From contig OZ255625.1 of the NCBI GenBank assembly GCA_965276755.1, positions 620,001 to 684,000 of the forward strand: a DNA stretch of 64,000 nt. The letters are read 5' to 3'. Positions 24,698-31,587 of the stretch are shown here, piece by piece (position 1 is the stretch's first letter; each line of letters opens with the position of its first letter). The translations under genes and the position numbers were made by a program. The notes beneath the pieces were generated by a model, which was not told where the DNA came from, did no database searches, and saw only the letters and a list, made by a program, of their open reading frames with translations. The stretch comes from CAJCIS01 sp965276755 (GTDB lineage: Bacteria > Pseudomonadota > Alphaproteobacteria > Acetobacterales > Acetobacteraceae).

Positions 24698-24856
24698 AGG
24701 CCAGGGGCTATGCCCCTGGACCCCCGCTAAGGACAAGTCCTTAGAACCTATTTGTTAGGTGTAGGAGGGGGGCTGACTCGTTCGTTGTGACATCAGCCCC
24801 CCTCCTACACCTAACAAACGGGGGTCTGGGGCCTCCAGGGGCAGAGCCTCTGGCCT
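24698..24856. repeat. Family B palindromic repeat with perfect 26-bp stem
   Basis: Outer arms AAGGCCAGGGGCTATGCCCC and the inverse GGGGCAGAGCCTCTGGCCTT enclose a short hairpin CTAAGGACAAGTCCTTAG (24727-24744) and a perfect 26-bp inverted repeat (24751-24776 with 24793-24818, loop 16 nt). A related, smaller copy is at 50582-50654. It sits between co-directional transglutaminase and ATP-grasp genes. Confidence 0.85.
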
Positions 24857-24865
24857 TCCTCCGGC

Positions 24866-25738
24866 TCACGCAGGCACCAGGTCAACGCCGCTGGTGACAC
24901 AATGGTCGCCACCGCCCAGGATGACGCCGCGCACAGGGCAGGTGTCGCTGTAATCGCGCCCCCACCCCAGAACCACGTGTTCATCGGCGATGACCAGGCC
25001 ATTGGTGGGGTCAAGATCAATCCAGCCATGTTCTGGCCCCAGCCAGCAGCCGACCCAGGCATGGCTCTGGTCGCAGCCAGCCAGGCGCGCCTTGCCCGCC
25101 GGCGTATAGGTGCGGATGTAGCCCGAAACGTAGCGCGCCGGCAGGCCCAGCCCGCGCAGGCCGGCGATCATTACGTGCGAAAAATCCTGGCACACCCCGG
25201 CTCGCTGGGCGAGCACCTGGCGCACCGGCGTATTGACCGTGGTGCTGCCGGCGCGAAAGGCGAAGTCACGCCGGATGCGTGCGTTGAAGTCCAGCAGGGC
25301 GGCCAGGATCGGACGCTCGGCCGGGAAGGATCGCGCGGCGTAATCGCGCGCTTCGGGCACGGCGGGGATCATCGGGCTGTCGAACAGGAACTCGGCCGCC
25401 TCGAACCCGGCCTGCCCGCCGGCGAAGGCTGCGCCTGCCACGCTCCTCCAGGGGGGCGTTGCGGCAGCATCCGGTAGCGGCGGGGCGTCGACCTGCACCC
25501 GGGCATCCAGTGTGACGGCAAAGCTGGGATGGGGCGCGTCCAGATAGAGCCAGTCGACCAGGTTGCCGAAGCAATCCTGGCCGCGGTCGATGCGCGCGGG
25601 CGCCGGGGCCGCGGTCAGGCATACGTCGAGAACGTGTTGCCAGGGCAGCGGGCGCGGGCGCAGGTGCAGCAAATGGGCGCCGAGATCGACCGGGCTGCCA
25701 TAGGCGTAGCTGGTGATGTGGCGCACCGTGTAGATCAT
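24866..25738 (-). CDS. Transglutaminase-like cysteine protease/ligase
   Basis: 290-residue cytosolic protein. It starts with a Bact_transglu_N domain (YTVRHITSYAYGSPVDLGAH) and then has the transglutaminase core with the Cys-His-Asp triad: Cys183 in RAGVCQDFSHVMI, His in DQSHAWVGCWL, Asp in WIDLDPTNG. In this gene group these enzymes are predicted to cut or transfer the peptide built by the ATP-grasp partner. The start at 25738 overlaps the stop of the upstream two-TM gene (ATGA), tying it to the Panacea/two-TM genes as well. First of the three-gene split system. Confidence 0.9.
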   Translation of the reverse strand: MIYTVRHITSYAYGSPVDLGAHLLHLRPRPLPWQHVLDVCLTAAPAPARIDRGQDCFGNLVDWLYLDAPHPSFAVTLDARVQVDAPPLPDAAATPPWRSVAGAAFAGGQAGFEAAEFLFDSPMIPAVPEARDYAARSFPAERPILAALLDFNARIRRDFAFRAGSTTVNTPVRQVLAQRAGVCQDFSHVMIAGLRGLGLPARYVSGYIRTYTPAGKARLAGCDQSHAWVGCWLGPEHGWIDLDPTNGLVIADEHVVLGWGRDYSDTCPVRGVILGGGDHCVTSGVDLVPA

Positions 25739-26133
25739 CCGCCCTGCCGGTCCGCGCTCGCGCTGTCCTGCTGGCGCTTCAGGCGGCTGGCGCCGGCCGA
25801 GAGCAATGCGCCCACCGTGAAGCTGAACAGGAACGTGGCCAGACGCGTTGTGTCCGCCTCGTGCAACGGGCGCAGCCGCGGCGGAAAGGTGTATCGCACG
25901 ACCAGAACGGCGAACATGAAGGCGCAGCACGCGCCCACCAGGTAGATGCCCAGCACCAGCACCACGTGCAGGTGCTTCTCGCGATTGTCGCTGCGGCCGA
26001 GATCGTTGAAATCGTTGAGCGCCCGGCGAGAGAGATCGATGTCGGCGGCCAGGGCCGCCACCTCCCTGATCGCGTCAGGGCCCTCACTGAGCTCGTCGGG
26101 TCTAGGCCGGGGAAGTGCCGGGAAGCTTGCCAT
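25735..26133 (-). CDS. Two-helix membrane protein, candidate Panacea-linked toxin
   Basis: 132-residue protein. An N-terminal soluble helix (about residues 1-55, charged) is followed by two transmembrane helices (about 57-80 and 96-115) and a short basic C-terminus (SRLKRQQDS). The start overlaps the end of the Panacea-domain gene by 32 bp and the stop overlaps the transglutaminase start. Known Panacea antitoxins are paired with diverse toxins, some of them small membrane proteins, so this could be the toxin of such a pair. Equally it may be an accessory part of the transglutaminase operon. No family recognised. Confidence 0.6.
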   Translation of the reverse strand: MASFPALPRPRPDELSEGPDAIREVAALAADIDLSRRALNDFNDLGRSDNREKHLHVVLVLGIYLVGACCAFMFAVLVVRYTFPPRLRPLHEADTTRLATFLFSFTVGALLSAGASRLKRQQDSASADRQGG

Positions 26134-26605
26134 CGGCCAGACGCTGCGCCTCGAGTGCGGTGTAGTGGCGGGCGATCAGCGCGTCGGGGATGACGCTGTT
26201 CCTTTGGCCGCCTTGTTCCCAGGTGATCGACCAGGGCGTGCCGGGCAGGTGGGTCAGCGCCGAAAGCTGGGTGCCGGAGAGCGAGCCATACGCATCCATC
26301 ACCGAGGCGAGCAATTGCCGTTCGGGCTCGCTGAGCCCGGGCGCGTCCTCCGCTCCGGGAATGGGCTCGCTAATCGGTGCGGCCCGATAGCGGCGTACCG
26401 CGTCATAGAGGTCGGGGATGACGGGGCCATAGGTCCACGCCTCGGCGTCCTCGCGCACCAGGCGCCCGCCAAGCAGCGGATGGGCCCAGCCATTGGCGAT
26501 ATAGACCAGCTTGATGATCTTGATCGGCGTCATCGGGATAGGCGGCTGCGCGGATCTGGCGAGGTCCAGGAAAGCGTTTGCGACCTTGATGGCAGGGTAT
26601 GGCAT
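26102..26605 (-). CDS. Panacea/SocA-like domain protein (DUF4065), candidate antitoxin
   Basis: 167-residue protein almost wholly made of the Panacea domain (SocA/GepA-like). Signature positions: MTPIKIIKLVYIANGWAHPL (residues 25-44), EDAEAWTYGPVIPDLYDAVR (52-71), and a C-terminal half with SLSGTQLSALTH and a Trp-rich turn. The domain is the antitoxin half of many two-gene toxin-antitoxin systems (PanAT) and, as SocA, an adaptor for ClpXP degradation of a toxin. The next gene overlaps by 32 bp and encodes a two-helix membrane protein, which fits antitoxin-then-toxin order. Start ATG at 26605. Confidence 0.85.
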   Translation of the reverse strand: MPYPAIKVANAFLDLARSAQPPIPMTPIKIIKLVYIANGWAHPLLGGRLVREDAEAWTYGPVIPDLYDAVRRYRAAPISEPIPGAEDAPGLSEPERQLLASVMDAYGSLSGTQLSALTHLPGTPWSITWEQGGQRNSVIPDALIARHYTALEAQRLADGKLPGTSPA

Positions 26606-26782
26606 GGCTGCGCCTATATACGCTCGGACGTGCCCCGTGTCATCGCCTGCGGCAGAATAAGCCGAACACGGCCGTCGTGGGTGGGGAGGTTCTCCAGGTG
26701 AATGTTTCCGGCCCCGTCGAATTTTCTGTGCAAGGGTTGACGTGCACCTTTCAGTGGTGCGTTTCAGGGTAGGATTATGACG

Positions 26783-27196
26783 ATGGGCTTTCGGAGGCGT
26801 CTCGCATCAGGTTTCTGGATGACGCTCGCGATGTTGGCAGGCACGCATGCGACACGTGCGGCACCTCCTGCTTTGATGTCGGGGAACGTTTTCGACAGCA
26901 TTCAGACAAATTCGAGACCGTTGACCGCGGCCAATCTGACGGCCGTTTCTGCCTGGCTTGATGAACATTGATCGGGCTGGCAGCTCAATACGGCTACGCC
27001 TCCTCTCCCGCTATTGTCGGTGAGCCTGAACACGGCAGACGAGAATGGGGCCATTCGTCTTCTCTTATGGCCGGGGCCGACGATACCGGGATGGAGTCAT
27101 GCCGTGATCATGGAACGATCAGAAGGCCACTCAGGCGGAATAAAGACGCTGAATTCTGATGAGTTGGCCGCTCTGCTGCATTCAATACGCGAATGA
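26783..27196 (+). pseudogene. Small secreted protein gene interrupted by TGA
   Basis: The frame begins MGFRRRLASGFWMTLAMLAG with a signal peptide ending near ATRAAPP and runs to TGA at 26969-26971. The same frame then stays open for another 74 codons (SGWQLNTATPPLPLL onward; TLNSDELAALLHSIRE at the end) to a stop at 27194-27196. AGGA lies eight bases before the ATG at 26783; another ATG is at 26777. The two halves read as one secreted protein of about 137 residues split by a point mutation. A 62-residue truncated product may still be made. No family recognised. GC is lower than the neighbours. Confidence 0.55.
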
Positions 27197-27200
27197 CCTA

Positions 27201-27327
27201 TACTAACCGACGTTGAAACTGGCACATGAACCAAGCGAGAAAGGTTTGGGGGAGATGGGGCTGACGTATACCTCAGCCACATCTCCCCTAGCCTTACTCT
27301 GAGAGTCAATCTTTCTGCTGACTGGTA
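27201..27327. repeat. Family A element with both conserved ends, short core
   Basis: 127 bp. X end at left (TACTAACCGACGTTGAAACT, then GGCACATG), Y end at right (AGTCAATCTTTCTGCTG then ACTGGTA). The core is a single arm: GGTTTGGGGGAGATGG joined to the palindrome GGCTGACGTATACCTCAGCC and CACATCTCCCC. It ends four bases before the GST start codon. The 3-bp flanks do not match (CTA/TGA). Confidence 0.85.
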
Positions 27328-27331
27328 TGAA

Positions 27332-28036
27332 ATGTCGGACTACGACCTCTACTACTGGCCCGTGCCGTTCCGCGGCCAGTTCGTGCGCGCCGTCCTGGCC
27401 TTTGCCGGAAAGACCTGGACCGAGCATGACGGTGCCGCGATCTCCAAGCTGATGGAAGGCGCGGTGGCGCGCATGCCCGTCCCGTTCATGGGCCCGCCCA
27501 TGCTGATCGATAAAAAGGCCGAATTTGCCATCGCCCAGATGCCGGCCGTGATCCTCTATCTGGGCGAGACGCTGGATCTGATGCCCGCTTCCTCTGCACT
27601 GCGCGCGATGACCATGAAGGTCGTGCATGACGCCAATGACGTGATCGACGAAATCACCCTGGATGGCGGCCGGCAGATGTGGACGAAAGCGCGCTGGCAG
27701 GAATTCGTCCCGCGCCTGGCGAAGTGGATGTCGTTCTGGGAGGAAACCGGACGCCGTCACGGCCTGGAGGCAGAGGCCGGCTTTCTGCTGGGCGGCGAGG
27801 CGCCGGGGCTTGCCGACATCGTGACATCGACCTTGTGGTCCACCATGACCAGCCGCTTGCCCAAGGTCGCGCCGATCCTTGAGGCAGCCGCGCCCATGAT
27901 TGCCGCGCTCGCGCGGCGTATTGCTGATCTGCCGCCGCTTGCCAGGCTGGCCGCGAAGACGAAGAAAGATTATGGCCAAACCTATTGCGGTGGCGAAATA
28001 GAGGCCTCGTTGCGCAAAGTTCTGGGCGAATCTTAA
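27332..28036 (+). CDS. Glutathione S-transferase family protein
   Basis: 234-residue cytosolic protein with a thioredoxin-like N-terminal domain (DLYYWPVPFRGQFVRAVLAF, residues 5-24; the cis-Pro region FMGPPMLID near 51-59; the GSH-binding turn FAIAQMPAVILYLGE) and a helical C-terminal domain. Length and order match GSTs; the class is not clear. The active-site residue would be near YYWP/RGQ in the first helix. The start codon is only four bases after a family A element end and has no evident Shine-Dalgarno sequence, so the element may have replaced part of the leader. It is a solitary gene between operons on the other strand. Confidence 0.88.
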   Translation: MSDYDLYYWPVPFRGQFVRAVLAFAGKTWTEHDGAAISKLMEGAVARMPVPFMGPPMLIDKKAEFAIAQMPAVILYLGETLDLMPASSALRAMTMKVVHDANDVIDEITLDGGRQMWTKARWQEFVPRLAKWMSFWEETGRRHGLEAEAGFLLGGEAPGLADIVTSTLWSTMTSRLPKVAPILEAAAPMIAALARRIADLPPLARLAAKTKKDYGQTYCGGEIEASLRKVLGES

Positions 28037-28040
28037 CTAA

Positions 28041-28221
28041 TGCCAATCCGCGTTGAGACTGACACATAGTCAGGGGGAGGAAGATTGGGGGAGATGTGCC
28101 ATCCCCCCCAAACCCCCCGTCATTCATTTAGACCTTGTCCTGATTAAAGACGGAGGGTCTGGGGGGGATGGCACATCTCCCCCAGCCTTATTCCGAGAAT
28201 CAATCTTTCTGCTGGCCGGTA
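28041..28221. repeat. Family A element, full length with X and Y ends (copy 7)
   Basis: 181 bp. X end 28041-28067 (TGCCAATCCGCG then TTGAGACTGACACAT), canonical core hairpin 28081-28190, and Y end 28191-28221 (ending AATCTTTCTGCTGG then CCGGTA). Flanked by TAA at 28038-28040 and 28222-28224, a likely 3-bp target duplication. Located between convergent GST and ATP-grasp/alpha-E genes, directly after the GST stop. Confidence 0.9.
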
Positions 28222-28240
28222 TAAAGACCGGCGTTTGGCT

Positions 28241-30670
28241 TCAAACAATCCCGGCTGAGACACCCAGACTTTCCGCCCAAACGAGCGGAAGCAGCGCGAA
28301 ATACTGACGCCCCAACGCGTCCGACAGCTCCGCCACCTGCCCCTCTATCCGCCGCAGCCGGTCGGCCACGCCTGCCGCTTCATGCGCCTGATCGGCCGCG
28401 CCCACCAACCCCGCCACAATGGCGCACGTCTCCTCGATCGCGCCATCCAGCATCGCGGCCAATGGCGAGGCATCCCCGCCCGCCAGCTCCAACAATGTCT
28501 GCCGCGCGCCGATGAGCTGGAAGGCCAGGCTGCGCGGATTGCCGGCATCGGCCAGAACCAGATCCAGCACCGGCGCAGGCTGCAACACGCTCAGATAGCG
28601 GCTGCGATAGGTCAGCACGCTGTCGCACAACTCCAGCGCCAGCCCCAGCCCCGCCTCCACGCGCTCCGGCGCCACGTCCAACGCAAAGGCCAACTGGCTG
28701 GAAATGGCGTGCGCGCGCTCGATGCGGCGGCCAAGGTCGAGGAACAGCCGGCCGCCGCCGCGCACCATGTTCTCGGCAGCATATCCACTGACGGCGGCGG
28801 AAAACTCCAGCACGCGCCCGGCGAAATCGCCAAGCAGCCCGGTGCTGGCACCCGGCGCCAATCCGGCCCGACGCGCGGCCAGCGCCATGCGCGCGCCCTT
28901 CAGCCCGCGCCCGCCATGGGCGATCATGCTGTGCATCTCGCCGCTGAGGCGGTCCCGCAACGTGTCGCCCAGGCGCTGCACCTGCGCGGTGAGCCAGGCC
29001 ATCGTCCCGCCCTCGGCCGACAGCCCTCGCCGCAGCATCTCGACCAGGACGGCGGGCGCCGCGCCGGCGGCGATGTCTGCGCTGATCATGCGCGCTTCCA
29101 CCAGGCACGCAGACAGCGCGGCCAGTTCCGGCAAATCGCGCGGCAGCAGCCCGGCCCGCGAGAGGCGCCCCAGCAACGTGCGCGTCAGACGCGCCGCATT
29201 TTCCAGCCGTTCCAGATAACGGCCGAACCAGTAGAAATTGTCGGCGACCCGGCTGGGCATGTCGCCCGCGGTGCGGCGGATGGGCAAAGCGGGCACGGCC
29301 AGATTGCCGGGGCCCAGGATGTCGCTGCCCTCCTCCTCCAGCACCCACACGTCCTTGGACGTGCGGCGGGCGACCCCAGGCTGGTCGGCCACGCGCGCCA
29401 GACCGCCCGGCAGCGCGCGCCAGGCGGTGCCGTCGAAAAGCATAAACAGGCGCAGGGTGACGCTGCGCGGCTCGAGCACCTCGCCCGCACCGATGCATGG
29501 CACGAAACTGGCCGCCACACGGCGCTGCGCGGCGTAAGCCCAGGGCTGCTCCGCCAGACGATGCGCATCGACTGGACCAAGGCGCGACCAGGCCGGCTTG
29601 ATCGTCCATTCGTCCGGCTCGGCCTCGACCATCGCCGTGGCTTCCGGATCGCCCAGCCAACGCGATTCCACACTGGCAAGCCGCAATTCCTCGCCCAGCA
29701 CATGTCGGCACAACGCAGGCAGCAGCCCGGCCAGGCCGGGCGCCTCGGCAAAGCCGGCGCCCGGCGCATTGAGCACCTGCACCGTGCCATCACGCACCGC
29801 ACCAAACAGCCCCGGAATGCCGCCGCGCACGCCCTCGTGCAACTCAAGCGGATCGAGCGCCAACGCATTCTGATAGCGCAACAACACCTGCACCGGACTG
29901 AGCCCGCGCAAATTCTTCACCCACAGCGCGCCCGAGCGCACCGTCAAATCCCCAGCCTCCACCAGGCTGCATCCCAATTCGCGCGCCAGCACCACATGCT
30001 CGAACCAGCGCCGATCGCCGTGCCCCGGCGTCAGCAACGCCAGGCCCGGGCTGCCGCCGGGCGGGGCCAGACGCTGCAACGCATCCTGCCACGCATCGAA
30101 AAAGGGGCGTATCTGCGCCACCTCCATACTGCGGAACATGTCGGGCAACACGCGCGCCATCATGCGCCGGTTTTCCAGAACATGCGCCAAACCCGCAGGC
30201 TCGGCCGTGTGGTCGGCCAAAACCTGCCAAGACCCATCCGGGACCCGCAAGACATCGGCGGCATATAAAAACAAATGCCGGCCGCCAATCCCAATCCGGC
30301 AAGGCCGCAAATAGTGCGGCGAGGGATAAACCAGAGCCGGCGGCAACAATCCCAACCGCAACAAATCCCGCCGCCCGTACACATCCGAAAGCACCGCCTC
30401 CAGCAACCGCGCCCGCTGCGCCAATCCAGCCGCCAATGCAGAAAACACAGGCTCGGTCAGCAAAAACGGCACAGGATCGCACCGCCATGGTGTGCTTCCA
30501 GGTGCGGCCATCACCGCCGCCGCGCCCTCCTCCGCCAAAGCGCGATTCAATTCCGCCGCGCGCGTTCGCAACGTCGCTACACCCATTCCCAGCAACGTTC
30601 CCAACATACGCCGCCAAGGCCGGCTCAGCCGTCCCTCGCCGTCGAGCAACTCGTCACGCGATGGGGTCAT
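28241..30670 (-). CDS. Fused circularly permuted ATP-grasp/alpha-E protein
   Basis: 809-residue fusion of the two proteins that are separate at 22160-24673. Residues 1 to about 465 form the ATP-grasp half (VPFLLTEPVFSALAAGLAQR, VLADHTAEPAGLAHVLENRR and the ATP-site region ATAMVEAEPDEWTIKPAWSR). Residues about 475-809 form the alpha-E half (SRVADNFYWFGRYLERLENA, then LDLGRRIERAHAISSQLA). This is the common fused form, normally next to a DUF2126/transglutaminase gene; that gene lies upstream at 31588-34908, separated here by vapBC. The predicted role is ATP-dependent peptide or amide synthesis, with an unknown product. Confidence 0.92.
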   Translation of the reverse strand: MTPSRDELLDGEGRLSRPWRRMLGTLLGMGVATLRTRAAELNRALAEEGAAAVMAAPGSTPWRCDPVPFLLTEPVFSALAAGLAQRARLLEAVLSDVYGRRDLLRLGLLPPALVYPSPHYLRPCRIGIGGRHLFLYAADVLRVPDGSWQVLADHTAEPAGLAHVLENRRMMARVLPDMFRSMEVAQIRPFFDAWQDALQRLAPPGGSPGLALLTPGHGDRRWFEHVVLARELGCSLVEAGDLTVRSGALWVKNLRGLSPVQVLLRYQNALALDPLELHEGVRGGIPGLFGAVRDGTVQVLNAPGAGFAEAPGLAGLLPALCRHVLGEELRLASVESRWLGDPEATAMVEAEPDEWTIKPAWSRLGPVDAHRLAEQPWAYAAQRRVAASFVPCIGAGEVLEPRSVTLRLFMLFDGTAWRALPGGLARVADQPGVARRTSKDVWVLEEEGSDILGPGNLAVPALPIRRTAGDMPSRVADNFYWFGRYLERLENAARLTRTLLGRLSRAGLLPRDLPELAALSACLVEARMISADIAAGAAPAVLVEMLRRGLSAEGGTMAWLTAQVQRLGDTLRDRLSGEMHSMIAHGGRGLKGARMALAARRAGLAPGASTGLLGDFAGRVLEFSAAVSGYAAENMVRGGGRLFLDLGRRIERAHAISSQLAFALDVAPERVEAGLGLALELCDSVLTYRSRYLSVLQPAPVLDLVLADAGNPRSLAFQLIGARQTLLELAGGDASPLAAMLDGAIEETCAIVAGLVGAADQAHEAAGVADRLRRIEGQVAELSDALGRQYFALLPLVWAESLGVSAGIV

Positions 30671-30787
30671 GCCAGCGGCGGAGCATTGGAAGGTGCCGGT
30701 GCCGGATCGATTTCTCCCGCGCCGAGACCTTGTTGATTGCCTCCAGAGGAATGGAGGCCTCGATCAGCTTTTGGCGAGCAGGCGGGC

Positions 30788-31177
30788 TCAAACGGCTCGC
30801 CTGATATCGGTCTTGGCGAAATCGCCGCCCTTGAACAGCAAGGGCTCACCGGTCGCACGGGCGAGGGCATAGGAGAAGCAGTCGCCGAAATTAAGGCCCG
30901 CCGGGTGACGCCCCTTGCCGAAGCGCCGGAATGCGTCGATGGCGAGATCGAGGTGTTCGGACCCGAATGAAACCGTCTCCACCGCGCCACGCGCACAGAA
31001 GTCGCGCAGATCAGCCAGCCTGGCTTCCCCGGTGCGGCTCAGCACCACCATGCTGGCCTCAAGCATCGTCGGCGCTCCGATCAGGCGCGCATCAGCCGCG
31101 GTGATCGCTTCGATAAAGGGTCGGCGCTCCGGCTCGCCCATCATGATGGCGATCAAGGCCGAGCTGTCGATCACCAT
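30788..31177 (-). CDS. vapC: VapC-type PIN-domain toxin
   Basis: 129-residue PIN-domain ribonuclease. The four acidic positions are present: Asp4 in MVIDSSALIAI, Glu in PTMLEASMVV, Asp in LNFGDCFSYALA and Asp in FKGGDFAKTDI. VapC toxins cleave tRNA or rRNA when not bound by the partner. The start overlaps the antitoxin stop by one base (TGATG). The pair is inserted between two genes of the ATP-grasp/transglutaminase system, on the same strand. Confidence 0.93.
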   Translation of the reverse strand: MVIDSSALIAIMMGEPERRPFIEAITAADARLIGAPTMLEASMVVLSRTGEARLADLRDFCARGAVETVSFGSEHLDLAIDAFRRFGKGRHPAGLNFGDCFSYALARATGEPLLFKGGDFAKTDIRRAV

Positions 31178-31422
31178 CAGGACGGCAGACCGTGCTCGTC
31201 GTAGCCGAGAATTTCCTCAGCCGAACGATCATCGAGGATCGGCAGGGCGTCGCCACGCCGCGCAATGGCTTCCAGCTCGTCGGCGAGGTTGGCAGGGCGG
31301 CCGCGCCTTAGCCGCTCGCGCCCCAGCCGCTCCGCTAATGAGGTGCGAACCGCTACTGTCAGGGTCTCGCCAGTCAGTCTGGCGACCTGGCGCGCAAGGC
31401 TGTCGATTTCTGGATCTTCCAA
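31177..31422 (-). CDS. vapB: VapB-type antitoxin (PSK/Rv0623-like)
   Basis: 81-residue antitoxin matching the PSK_trans_fac group: DPEIDSLARQVARLTGETLTVAVRTSL forms the N-terminal DNA-binding part. The C-terminal tail DRSAEEILGYDEHGLP is the usual toxin-wrapping end. No ATG or GTG fits: homologues begin a few residues before the DPE motif, where a TTG at 31422 has AAAGG eight bases upstream, so I use TTG. The in-frame ATG at 31494 would run through a repeat arm. Overlaps vapC by one base; probably autoregulates the pair. Confidence 0.85.
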   Translation of the reverse strand: MEDPEIDSLARQVARLTGETLTVAVRTSLAERLGRERLRRGRPANLADELEAIARRGDALPILDDRSAEEILGYDEHGLPS

Positions 31423-31454
31423 GCTGAGCGCCTTTCCTGGCCGGTCAATCGAGT

Positions 31455-31560
31455 GAAGCTGTAGGATGGGGGGATGTGCCATCCCCCCCGTCAATTTTTG
31501 GGCCTGACTCTATAAAATGACGGGGGGTTTGGGGGGATGGCACAACTCCCCAAGACTTTT
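31455..31560. repeat. Family A hairpin, copy 8, shortened left arm
   Basis: Located between the vapB start and the DUF2126/transglutaminase gene end. The left arm lacks the CAGACCCC segment (reads ATCCCCCCCGTCAATTTT) while the right arm is complete, so the stem has an asymmetric bulge. The loop is TTTTTGGGCCTGACTCTATA. Confidence 0.85.
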
Positions 31561-31587
31561 CGTTTTCACTTTGCTGCTCTGGCCTTC

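Noticed and set aside
27014..27196. Separate small gene starting with TTG
   Set aside because: It is in the same frame as the signal-peptide half before the TGA and lacks its own ribosome site, so it is treated as the second half of an interrupted gene.
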